From positions 1 to 9,877 of the forward strand of contig CAMDSS010000053.1 of NCBI GenBank assembly GCA_945907085.1: 9,877 bases of DNA, in the 5' to 3' direction. Origin of the DNA: Cyanobium sp. NIES-981. Lineage in GTDB: Bacteria > Cyanobacteriota > Cyanobacteriia > PCC-6307 > Cyanobiaceae. The notes under the pieces were generated by a model that worked only from the letters and a program-made list of their open reading frames with translations, made no database searches and was not told where the DNA came from. The position numbers were made by a program, and so were the translations under genes. Below are positions 1 to 5,963 of the stretch, in pieces. How positions within the stretch are numbered: the first letter of the stretch is position 1; each line of letters opens with the position of its first letter.

Positions 1-1130
1 CAAACCACGAGATCGGGCTTGGCCCTGCGCACCCGATCCAATTGCCGTTCCACGTCTTGGCCCTCACTGATTTGGGTGCCTGCCGGCAGGAGATCCAATT
101 CAGAGGCCAGCAGTTGGCGATCGAGATAGGGCGTGCCCACTTCCACCAACTCCATGCCGCATTCCCGGCTTAAAAAGCGAGCCAAAGAGAGCTCAAGTTG
201 GGAATCGGGCAAGAGGAAAAGCCGTTTGCCCGCCAACGTCTCCCGGTGGGGAGCGATGGCATGGCGTCCCCGCTCCACCAGGGGATCCAGTACCGCTGCC
301 ACCTGGGCCGGGGCCACACCGCAGGCGGCAGCGCCGGCGGCCATCCAGTCCCGGCTGCCCTCGACTCCGAGGGGATAGGGAGCTGCAATCAACTCGGTGC
401 CGCGGGCGATCAGCGCCCGGGCGGTGGCACTCAAAAAGGGCTGGGCCAGAAGCACCTTGGTGCCCTTGCCCACAGGAGGCAGCTCGGTTGAGCGCCGCGG
501 CGGCAGGCTCCGCACCGCGCCGACCCCCATGCGACCAAACAGATCGACCAGCCGATCTTCCACCGCATCGGCCAAGGTGCCGGCAATCAACAGCTGGGGT
601 TCATCGCTCGTGGGCATGAGGGGCGTCATGGCCACCAGGGCCTGGTCTTCCCCCTGGGTGAAGGTGGTTTCAATCCCACTGCCGCTGTAATTCAGCACGG
701 TTACTTGGCCCAAAAGCTGGCGGTTGAGCCGCTCCGCTGCCTTGGCCAGATCCAGCTTGATCACCTCGCTCGGGCAGGAACCCACCAAAAAGAGGGTGCG
801 GATTTCAGGACGGCGGGCCAGCAACTCCTTCACGAGCCGATCGAGCTCCTCATTGGCATCGGCCAGACCCGCCAAATCCCGCTCGCCCAGGATCGCTGTC
901 CCGAAGCGGGGTTCCGCAAAGATCATGACGCCCGCCGCGCTTTGCACCAGGTGGGCACAGGTGCGGGATCCCACCACCAGGAAGAAGGCGTCGGGCATGC
1001 GCCGATGCAGCCAAACAATCGAGGTGAGGCCGCAGAACACCTCCCTCTGACCGCTTTCCTTCAAAATCTCCAAAGGGGGGGGCACCTTCGGCCCAGCGTC
1101 GAGCACCCCATCAAGCATTGGATTAGCCAT
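1..1130 (-). CDS. chlN: Light-independent protochlorophyllide reductase subunit N (ChlN), 3' end cut by window edge
   Basis: ChlN pairs with ChlB as the catalytic NB component of the dark-operative, nitrogenase-like enzyme that reduces ring D of protochlorophyllide to chlorophyllide; ChlL supplies electrons. About 376 codons are visible; the family has roughly 420, so only the C-terminus is missing. The three N-subunit cysteines that ligate the [4Fe-4S] cluster are present as C33 (VFCGLT), C58 (SRTCAHL) and C119 (VGSCPSE). Their 25- and 61-residue spacings match the Cys26/51/112 known from the Rhodobacter subunit. Other family stretches are FAEPRFGTAIL, NYSGSGIETTFTQGED, LPDSQLEL and SRECGMELVEVGTPYL. 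I chose the ATG at 1130; an in-frame ATG at 1157 would add nine residues (MGASTLAEA), and neither has a clear ribosome-binding site. Codons 17-19 lie in a run of eight C. The usual partners chlB and chlL would lie off the left edge. Identification is near certain; only the start is open. Confidence 0.97.
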   Translation of the reverse strand, partial: MANPMLDGVLDAGPKVPPPLEILKESGQREVFCGLTSIVWLHRRMPDAFFLVVGSRTCAHLVQSAAGVMIFAEPRFGTAILGERDLAGLADANEELDRLVKELLARRPEIRTLFLVGSCPSEVIKLDLAKAAERLNRQLLGQVTVLNYSGSGIETTFTQGEDQALVAMTPLMPTSDEPQLLIAGTLADAVEDRLVDLFGRMGVGAVRSLPPRRSTELPPVGKGTKVLLAQPFLSATARALIARGTELIAAPYPLGVEGSRDWMAAGAAACGVAPAQVAAVLDPLVERGRHAIAPHRETLAGKRLFLLPDSQLELSLARFLSRECGMELVEVGTPYLDRQLLASELDLLPAGTQISEGQDVERQLDRVRRAKPDLVV

Positions 1131-1438
1131 GGCTTCAGCCAGCGTCGATGCGCCCATCGCGTCGAAGCGACGCACGTACCAACAACAGTTACTGGCAAGG
1201 AGACGCAAAAGGGGCAGATCGCCTACAAATGTTCGGGATTAGGGTCGCGCCGGGTGTGTATCAGCTCACCAACGGCGGGAAACAGCGCAGCCTTGGTTGA
1301 TTGACCTACCATCACACTCCATTGTTGGTGGCCTCCGAGGCTCCCAGCCAGCTGCCTCACGGCACGGCAGCAAGGGCGGGACTTAAGGATCCGGCTGAAG
1401 CTGTCAGGTGACCATCACCCCAGTTGATTGCGTGCGGC
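1131..1438. other. Intergenic leader between channel gene and chlN
   Basis: These 308 bases lie between the channel stop and the chlN start, both on the minus strand, and probably hold the chlN promoter and leader. Three small perfect inverted repeats can be seen: 1159-1173 (GCGTCG, 3-base loop, CGACGC) just upstream of chlN; 1351-1371 (GCTGCC, 9-base loop, GGCAGC); and 1407-1419 (GGTGA, CCA, TCACC) just after the channel stop. None is followed by a T-run, so none is a convincing intrinsic terminator. A possible 29-codon ORF (1223-1312, minus) is listed separately. No clear -10/-35 pair was found for chlN. Confidence 0.5.
1223..1312 (-). CDS. Possible 29-aa small ORF upstream of chlN
   Basis: An ATG at 1312 opens 29 codons ending in TAG. 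It reads MVGQSTKAALFPAVGELIHT and then RRDPNPEHL. A purine-rich TGGAG lies about five bases before the ATG, and an in-frame GTG immediately precedes it. It is on the chlN strand and ends 92 bases before the chlN start, so it could be a leader peptide or a small conserved protein on the chlN transcript. I do not recognise it. The third-position G+C is about 55% by hand count, which is not decisive. Chance ORFs of this size are common, so the call rests on the ribosome-binding site and the protein-like composition only. Confidence 0.3.
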   Translation of the reverse strand: MVGQSTKAALFPAVGELIHTRRDPNPEHL

Positions 1439-2005
1439 TTAAGAGGGAAAGTCGCCAACTGAGTTTTGTCCGTCAGGGTGAAATTGCAATGTCATCGCCC
1501 GCTGCACAATAAAGATCAACTGGGCTGTGCTCCAGCCGGCCATGAGTACCCCGTTAATGGCTTCACCAACACTCAATAGTCGCCAGCATTTCATCAGCAA
1601 AACGTCTCCATAGCCAACCGTGGTGAACGTAATGCCTGAGAAATACAGGCTTTCTTCAAGGCCATGAATGGCGCCAACGTGGCGATAGGCCCATGCCCAT
1701 AGGACAATGTCCAGCAACAAGGTTGCTGCCGTCATGAGGGCTCCGAGTGCAATGACCAAGAGGTGGCGGCCACGATGGGTTGAGCACCAGGCGCTGAGCC
1801 GTCCTGATTGATTCCAATCGACCTGCATGGATGTGACCAGGGTGTGAAGCGTCGTTGTGGCAACGAGCATCCCCACGACAATGACTGCAACGGTCCCGAT
1901 CTCAGGGCAACGAGAGGGTTGAGATGTTGCTTGATAGGCGCTCAACGCGATCCCTGCTGCAGCTGCGCCTGCCAACAGGAGCCACCTCATCTGTTTCCAG
2001 CTCAT
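1439..2005 (-). CDS. Potassium-channel-like membrane protein (Ion_trans_2 pore)
   Basis: This 188-residue integral membrane protein carries a K+-channel pore. The selectivity filter TVGYGD is at residues 129-134, preceded by a pore helix (about 115-128, SLYFSGITFT) and followed by a membrane helix at about 149-168. Further hydrophobic segments lie at about 7-25, 36-57 and 81-105, so four membrane segments plus the re-entrant pore are likely. No RCK/TrkA-N or cyclic-nucleotide domain follows the pore. The tail is about 20 residues (to FHPDGQNSVGDFPS). The frame is open further upstream to 2116, but that part only overlaps the preceding gene. The ATG at 2005 gives an ATGA overlap with that gene's TGA and begins MSWKQMRWLLLAG, a good membrane-protein start. 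Translational coupling with the ABM-membrane protein is therefore likely. Four subunits would be needed for one pore. K+ selectivity is inferred from the filter; the gating signal is unknown. Confidence 0.85.
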   Translation of the reverse strand: MSWKQMRWLLLAGAAAAGIALSAYQATSQPSRCPEIGTVAVIVVGMLVATTTLHTLVTSMQVDWNQSGRLSAWCSTHRGRHLLVIALGALMTAATLLLDIVLWAWAYRHVGAIHGLEESLYFSGITFTTVGYGDVLLMKCWRLLSVGEAINGVLMAGWSTAQLIFIVQRAMTLQFHPDGQNSVGDFPS

Positions 2006-2550
2006 CCTCTGAATAACCAACCCTGGAAGCGACGCGTCAAGAAGGGCATCACCACATAGTTGAGCAGCCCCACCATGATCGTCAATTTGACCAACATGGC
2101 GAGAATCCCCGGCCACGAGCTCAGCAGGAAGGCCACAAGGGGGCTAACCACAAGGAAACAAGCCGGGACACCAATCCAGACCAGGATGGCCTGCTTGTAG
2201 CGCTTTGGGGGCGAGTGGGAGGGTAGGCCAGGTAACTGGAACCAGGGTTCCAGGCCCGTGAGCGTCTTAATGGATTCTGGCTCGCGAATCAACGGCTGCA
2301 CGCGCTCGACCCAGCCTTTTCGGTTCTCCGATTGCATCCAGGCTTCCAGATGCTGGCAGGTGTCGAACTGGAGCACGATCACGTGATTAGACGTCACACC
2401 GAGTTCGGGGCGCAGGATGTGGGCGCCCTGGTACCCGTCGAAGGTGCGGGAGTCTGCGGCAATTCCCTTGAGCCACTCGTCGTAGCCCGTTTCGCGGCCA
2501 GGGCGAACGCGATGGGTGATCACCGCCGTGACTTGAACGCTGGAATCCAT
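2002..2550 (-). CDS. Antibiotic-biosynthesis-monooxygenase (ABM) domain protein with two C-terminal membrane helices
   Basis: The 182-residue protein begins with a ferredoxin-like ABM domain (residues about 7-95). It runs from VTAVITHRVRPGRETGYDEW through FDGYQGAHILRP and SNHVIVLQFD to HLEAWMQSENRKGWVERVQP. A proline-rich linker follows (about 103-117, with SHSPPKRYKQ). Two hydrophobic helices at about 120-143 and 147-170 anchor it, and the end is basic (TRRFQGWLFRG). This layout matches the membrane-anchored ABM proteins of COG3224. ABM folds include heme-degrading and quinol monooxygenases, but no catalytic assignment can be made for this subgroup. The start is the ATG at 2550; the bases before it are pyrimidine-rich with no Shine-Dalgarno. 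Its stop overlaps the start of the channel gene by four bases, so the two are probably co-translated and may work together at the membrane. That functional link is inference. Confidence 0.8.
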   Translation of the reverse strand: MDSSVQVTAVITHRVRPGRETGYDEWLKGIAADSRTFDGYQGAHILRPELGVTSNHVIVLQFDTCQHLEAWMQSENRKGWVERVQPLIREPESIKTLTGLEPWFQLPGLPSHSPPKRYKQAILVWIGVPACFLVVSPLVAFLLSSWPGILAMLVKLTIMVGLLNYVVMPFLTRRFQGWLFRG

Positions 2551-2591
2551 GAGGGGAGGGTTCGAAAAGCTCCTGGAGCGCCAGTATGAAT

Positions 2592-2608
2592 CCTTGTAGT
2601 CAATGGCG
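2592..2608 (+). repeat. Direct repeat, copy 1 (17 bases, one mismatch)
   Basis: The sequence is CCTTGTAGTCAATGGCG. The second copy is at 3060-3076 and differs only at the third base, with 14 consecutive identical bases (TGTAGTCAATGGCG). The copies are in the same orientation and 468 bases apart, and they bracket the AT-richer part of the gap. Confidence 0.6.
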
Positions 2609-2798
2609 GGAAAAGGCCCCCAGACTGTCTATGCGGAGTGGTTAAAAAAATGAAGAGATCTATTTAGCTGCTTCCCTCAGTGCGATTTAAGGCAGATCCG
2701 CTCGGGCAAGAATTCTGCTTCTTCTTCACGGATTCGTTATTTATGATGTGATGGGATTAACCCTTTCCAGGGCAGTTGCTCTTGTTCAAGCTAAGTAG

Positions 2799-2814
2799 GC
2801 CTGATCTTTCAGGC
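2799..2814. other. Small perfect stem-loop in intergenic region
   Basis: A 6-bp stem (GCCTGA/TCAGGC) encloses a 4-base loop. There is no T-run on either side, so it is not called a terminator. It could be part of a small RNA or a leader; nothing else supports this. Confidence 0.3.
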
Positions 2815-3059
2815 AGTCTTAGAAAAGATGTGTTCCATTGATTTTTTCGCTGGGTTTGGTTTTCGACGCGGGCCGCTATGTTCTGCCTCCGTTGTCTGAC
2901 TCCCCGCACGATTAGGGTCTGGTTTTCCAAGGCAAGCTCCTGGCTAGAAGGTTTGCAGTGGTTGTGTTGGCGCGCCCGGCTATTGGCCGAATTGATTGCT
3001 GGCTCCAATATTGTGTTTAGCTTTGTTTCTTTCGAGATTTTTACTCGACCTCGGCCAAG

Positions 3060-3076
3060 CCCTGTAGTCAATGGCG
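3060..3076 (+). repeat. Direct repeat, copy 2 (17 bases, one mismatch)
   Basis: The sequence is CCCTGTAGTCAATGGCG, the partner of 2592-2608. It lies about 35 bases upstream of the Pho box of the phosphate-binding gene. Confidence 0.6.
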
Positions 3077-3110
3077 TTTATGCCGGCACGGTCCAGGGCG
3101 AGCTGCATCC

Positions 3111-3140
3111 AATAACCAGTTCTTAACCCATCAAAATCCG
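3111..3140 (+). promoter_or_regulatory. Probable Pho box upstream of the phosphate-binding gene
   Basis: Cyanobacterial Pho boxes are tandem 8-base repeats close to CTTAACCT with 3-base spacers, bound by the PhoB/SphR response regulator. Here AATAACCA (3111-3118), CTTAACCC (3122-3129) and AAAATCCG (3133-3140) sit in exact 11-base phase. They match the consensus at 5, 7 and 3 of 8 positions. The third unit is degenerate. The array ends 28 bases before the ATG of a phosphate-binding protein gene, where such a box would be expected. The consensus is from memory and the match was scored by eye. Confidence 0.5.
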
Positions 3141-3168
3141 TTGATGACTCAGAGTTGTTGCGTCGGAT

Positions 3169-4221
3169 ATGGCCAGCATGCTTCCCCCCTTCAGGCTCAG
3201 CCTCGCTTTGGTCGCCACGCTTGTCGTCCCCCTTGCCCCCGGGATCTCGCTCGCCCAGCAGCAGGCTGCTCTCCGGCCGATCCGGATCAGTGGCTCCAGC
3301 ACCGTGTACCCGATCCTGCAGGCCAGTATCAGTGCTTTTCGCCAGACTGCCCCAGGCAAGGGCGTCAGCGTCAGCCTTAAGGAAACGGGTAGCTCTGCGG
3401 GGTTTCGGGATCTCTGTAGCGGCCGGGTCGAGATCAGCAATGCGTCACGGCCGATCAATGCCAAGGAACTGAAGGCCTGTGCTGACAAAGGGATTCGTTT
3501 CATTGAAGTCCCCCTGGCCTTTGATGCGCTTTCGGTGGTGGTTCATTCTGGCAACACTTGGGCAAACACCATCAGCCCCCAGCAGCTCTCCCTGCTCTGG
3601 AACCGCAACGCCCAGGGGCGCATCAACAACTGGAACCAGGTGAATCCCGCCTGGCCCAAGCGGCCGATCAAGTTGTGTGGTCCGGGGGCTGATTCAGGCA
3701 CCTTTGACTATTTCAACAAGGTGATCAACGGCGATGAGGACAACTCACGCCGGGATTACACCGCCAGCGAAGATGACACTGTGGTTGTGAACTGTGTGGC
3801 GAAGGATCCCCAGGCACTTGGCTACCTGGGCTATGGCTGGTTCCGCAGCAATGCCGGTCAACTCAAGTCCTTGGCAGTCGTCAATCCGAAGGGTAAAGCA
3901 GTACAGCCTTCCGTTCAATCGGTGTTGCAGGGCAAATATCAGCCCCTCTCCAGAGTCCTATTCGTTTATGTCAGCGACCAGGCTTTGGGCCAGAGTCCAG
4001 ATGTTCGCAACTTCACCACTTTCTTGGTTAGAAATTCCCCCTCTCTCGTTGCCAAGGCCAACTACATTCCCTTGCCTGAGTCCACAATTCGGGTGGTGGA
4101 GACCAAGCTCTACCGGCGAGTGTTGGGCACGTCCTTTGGGGGCGAACTGCCAGTGGGCCTGACGATTGGCGATGCCCTCCAGCGCAGCTTTGATCAGCAC
4201 AAGCGACCCGAATTTCGCTAG
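3169..4221 (+). CDS. Periplasmic phosphate-binding protein, PstS/SphX type
   Basis: This 350-residue exported protein should bind orthophosphate in the periplasm for a PstCAB-type ABC importer or as a phosphate sensor. The first 29 residues form a signal peptide: hydrophobic core LSLALVATLVVPLAPG, then SLA with likely cleavage before QQQ. Phosphate-binding loops typical of the PBP_like_2 fold follow: SGSSTVYP (41-48), ETGSSAGF (72-79) with the downstream SNASRPI, and GPGADSGTFDYF (171-182). LGYLGYGWF (218-225) is another family segment. The layout resembles cyanobacterial SphX proteins, but I cannot separate SphX from PstS by eye, so no symbol is given. The ATG at 3169 is used; an in-frame ATG at 3178 is equally possible, and neither has a strong ribosome-binding site. 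No pstC, pstA or pstB is adjacent. The upstream Pho box predicts induction by phosphate starvation. Confidence 0.92.
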   Translation: MASMLPPFRLSLALVATLVVPLAPGISLAQQQAALRPIRISGSSTVYPILQASISAFRQTAPGKGVSVSLKETGSSAGFRDLCSGRVEISNASRPINAKELKACADKGIRFIEVPLAFDALSVVVHSGNTWANTISPQQLSLLWNRNAQGRINNWNQVNPAWPKRPIKLCGPGADSGTFDYFNKVINGDEDNSRRDYTASEDDTVVVNCVAKDPQALGYLGYGWFRSNAGQLKSLAVVNPKGKAVQPSVQSVLQGKYQPLSRVLFVYVSDQALGQSPDVRNFTTFLVRNSPSLVAKANYIPLPESTIRVVETKLYRRVLGTSFGGELPVGLTIGDALQRSFDQHKRPEFR

Positions 4222-4248
4222 TTGAAAAGCTCACTCAAGTAACCGCTG

Positions 4249-4286
4249 CCCCCCCTTGGCCCATGATCCTGCTGGCCAAAGGGGGG
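4249..4286. terminator. Strong hairpin between convergent genes, likely bidirectional terminator
   Basis: A run CCCCCCCTTGGCC (4249-4261) pairs with GGCCAAAGGGGGG (4274-4286), making a 12-13-bp, very GC-rich stem with a small internal irregularity and a 12-base loop. It lies 27 bases after the phosphate-binding gene stop and 39 bases before the stop of the photolyase-related gene converging from the right. No T-run follows on either strand, so it is not a classic intrinsic terminator, but its position strongly suggests transcript ending or 3'-end protection for both genes. Confidence 0.6.
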
Positions 4287-4325
4287 TAAGCCTGTTGCGG
4301 CAAATTATTGTGCTGATCCGTGTTG

Positions 4326-5963
4326 TTACCTGGTTTTGCTGAACAGCTCTGACTCGTTGCCCCTCGGTGATGTTGTCGTTGCAGCAATGAACTGCTCGGC
4401 TTGGTTGAAGAGCCGCTCCTGCTTGGCGGTATCCATTCGATCCAGCAGGCGCACCATCATCGCTAGTCGCGGATTGGTTTGAAAGAACGGACGATGGCGA
4501 TCAATAAACCGCCAGTACAATCCATCCCAGATCTCGCACCAGGGGCCCCGGCGAAAGTCGCCCATCTTGAGAATGTAGTTTGATCCGCAGATATAGGGCT
4601 TGGTTGCGAAAATGCCACCATCGCTCATCTGACCCATTCCATAGACATTGGGGCCCATCACCCAGTCGTAGGAGTCGAGATAGCGCTCCATGAACCATTG
4701 GTAAACCTCCCGAGGCTGAATCTCACACAGCAACATCACATTGCTGATCACCATCAAGCGCTCAATATGGTGGTTGTAACCCAAGTGATTCGCCCGCTTG
4801 ATGGCTTGATCTAGGGGCGGCAGGCCTGTGGTGCCATCTTGCCAGCAGGCAGCGAGGCTGCGGTGATGGTCCCAAAAGTTGGCCTGGGCCTGCCGTTCCC
4901 TGTGGCACAGATGAATGCCCCGCACAAACTCCCGCCAGCCGATCACTTGGCGGACAAAGCCTTCCAGTGATGCCAGGGGAATGGACCTTGGGGTAGGAAA
5001 AAGGGAGTCGCCGTGATCGACTACTGCCTGATTGGCTGCTGTCTGATCGACTGCTGCTTGATTGACTGTCGCTTGATCGACAGCGGCTTGAATGACAGCA
5101 GCCGGATCGAGGAGGCCGATGTTGAGCAGGGGCGAGAGCAGGGAGTGGTTCAGGCTGTCAAAAGTTCCACTTAGGGCATCTTCATAGGGGCCAAAATTTG
5201 CAAAGCGTTCCTGCAGAAAGCACGCCAGCCAGCTGTCCGCCCCGATGTGGTCGTAGGGAATGAACAGCGCTCCAAGCTCGCCCGGATTGTCAGGGAAATA
5301 GCGCCTCACCAATTCACGAACCACCCCGTCATGGCGGCTGGGGGGGACTAGGGGCAGAGCAGGCTCGGTGTAACCCTTTGGTAGCCGCTTGCGGTTGTCG
5401 GCATCAAGGCTCCACTGGCCCCCGGTTGGGCTGCCATCGGCTTCCACGAGCAGCCCCAGGCGCTTGCGTTGCCGCTCGTAGAAGGTCTTCATGAAGGGCC
5501 GTCGTTTGCCTTCAAACCACTGGCGGCTCTCGGCAGCGCTTTCCAAAAAATCTGGCGATGGCAGCACCGTCAGCTGCACCCCAGAGGCCAGACAAAATGC
5601 CTTGAGGTTGTGTTGAAAGCCCGGATCGGCAATCTCTGCCACCCGCAGTTCTTGGGTGGTCATTGCTGTTTTGTCCGAGGAATGAGAAAGGCCCAGCTCG
5701 AAGCCCACCCTTTCAAAGAAGGTGAGCCCCTCGGACTTGGGCAGCTCGAAATAGCGCACCCGGATTCCTTGCTCCATCAGGGCATCGCGGAAGCTGCGCA
5801 TGGCCACGAGGGTGTGCAGCAACCTCAACTTGTGATAGCGGTAGGCAGAGGCGACGCCGAGGTCTTCCACCATGACCACGGTGTCCTGGGGGCCAAGCTG
5901 GAGATCAGGCCCCCCAAGCCATTGGCGGTAGAGCTGGTTGCCCAGGATCAGGGTTAGCGCCAT
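4326..5963 (-). CDS. Photolyase/cryptochrome-related protein of the bacterial (6-4) photolyase (FeS-BCP, DPRP) family
   Basis: The 545-residue protein resembles bacterial (6-4) photolyases, FAD enzymes that use blue light to repair UV photoproducts. The N-terminal domain starts LTLILGNQLYRQW and contains VVMVEDLGVASAYRYHKLRLL (about 29-49). The C-terminal catalytic domain has FGPYEDAL (257-264), HSLLSPLLNIGLLDP (273-287), LEGFVRQVIGWREFVRG (333-349), HHIERLM (398-404, including the His known to be needed for (6-4) repair) and MSDGGIFATKPYI (446-458). Three of the four expected [4Fe-4S] cysteines appear replaced: P383 stands at the first site, and the segment around 470-474 (FRRGP) stands where C-x2-C is expected. 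Only C476 remains. Residues 288-317 are a six-unit pentapeptide repeat in the catalytic domain. The ATG at 5963 lies inside the end of the cryptochrome gene, a 10-base overlap, so translation is probably coupled. Fold and family are secure; repair specificity and cluster loss are inferred. Confidence 0.88.
   Translation of the reverse strand: MALTLILGNQLYRQWLGGPDLQLGPQDTVVMVEDLGVASAYRYHKLRLLHTLVAMRSFRDALMEQGIRVRYFELPKSEGLTFFERVGFELGLSHSSDKTAMTTQELRVAEIADPGFQHNLKAFCLASGVQLTVLPSPDFLESAAESRQWFEGKRRPFMKTFYERQRKRLGLLVEADGSPTGGQWSLDADNRKRLPKGYTEPALPLVPPSRHDGVVRELVRRYFPDNPGELGALFIPYDHIGADSWLACFLQERFANFGPYEDALSGTFDSLNHSLLSPLLNIGLLDPAAVIQAAVDQATVNQAAVDQTAANQAVVDHGDSLFPTPRSIPLASLEGFVRQVIGWREFVRGIHLCHRERQAQANFWDHHRSLAACWQDGTTGLPPLDQAIKRANHLGYNHHIERLMVISNVMLLCEIQPREVYQWFMERYLDSYDWVMGPNVYGMGQMSDGGIFATKPYICGSNYILKMGDFRRGPWCEIWDGLYWRFIDRHRPFFQTNPRLAMMVRLLDRMDTAKQERLFNQAEQFIAATTTSPRGNESELFSKTR
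5014..5103 (-). repeat. Six-unit 15-bp tandem repeat inside the photolyase-related gene
   Basis: On the plus strand the units start at 5014, 5029, 5044, 5059, 5074 and 5089 and follow TGATYGAC plus seven variable bases: for example TGATCGACTGCTGCT (unit 3) and TGATTGACTGTCGCT (unit 4). Because 15 is a multiple of three, the array stays in frame. It encodes AAVIQ AAVDQ ATVNQ AAVDQ and TAANQ AVVDH (residues 288-317). D and N alternate at the fourth position, hinting at an older 30-bp unit. The array follows the conserved LNIGLLDP segment and precedes LEGFVRQVIGW, so it lengthens a helix or loop of the catalytic domain. Confidence 0.9.

Larger units (their letters stand above)
2551..3168. other. 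618-base AT-richer intergenic region between divergent genes
   Basis: This gap separates the leftward ABM-membrane gene from the rightward phosphate-binding gene. Hand counts give about 40% G+C at 2641-2760 and about 48% over 2641-3120. It holds a 17-base direct repeat (2592-2608 and 3060-3076), a perfect hairpin at 2799-2814 (GCCTGA, TCTT, TCAGGC), a TATGAT at 2742-2747 that could be a -10 element, and the Pho box at 3111-3140. Open frames at 2878-3126 (+) and 2757-3071 (-) have no ribosome-binding site and resemble no family I know, so I do not call them. I find no tRNA or recognisable Yfr-type RNA. Confidence 0.5.

Noticed and set aside
1175..1195. NtcA-like GTA...TAC site upstream of chlN
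   Set aside because: The spacing between GTA and TAC is 11 bases rather than the required 8.
705..1304. 199-codon open frame on the plus strand across the start of chlN
   Set aside because: It is antisense to a clear ChlN coding sequence with all three cluster cysteines; its translation resembles no family.
2006..2116. 37-residue N-terminal extension of the channel frame
   Set aside because: It overlaps the membrane-helix coding part of the ABM gene, and the ATGA junction at 2002-2005 gives a better start.
2757..3071. 104-codon open frame on the minus strand in the long intergenic region
   Set aside because: Polar, repeat-free translation with no known motif and no start signal; it also crosses a direct-repeat copy.
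2878..3126. 82-codon open frame on the plus strand in the long intergenic region
   Set aside because: No ribosome-binding site, Trp/Cys-rich unusual composition, no recognisable family, and it runs through one direct repeat and into the Pho box.
5014..5103. Regular short repeats as a CRISPR array
   Set aside because: Units are 15 bases with no spacers, are in frame inside a coding sequence, and encode a pentapeptide repeat.
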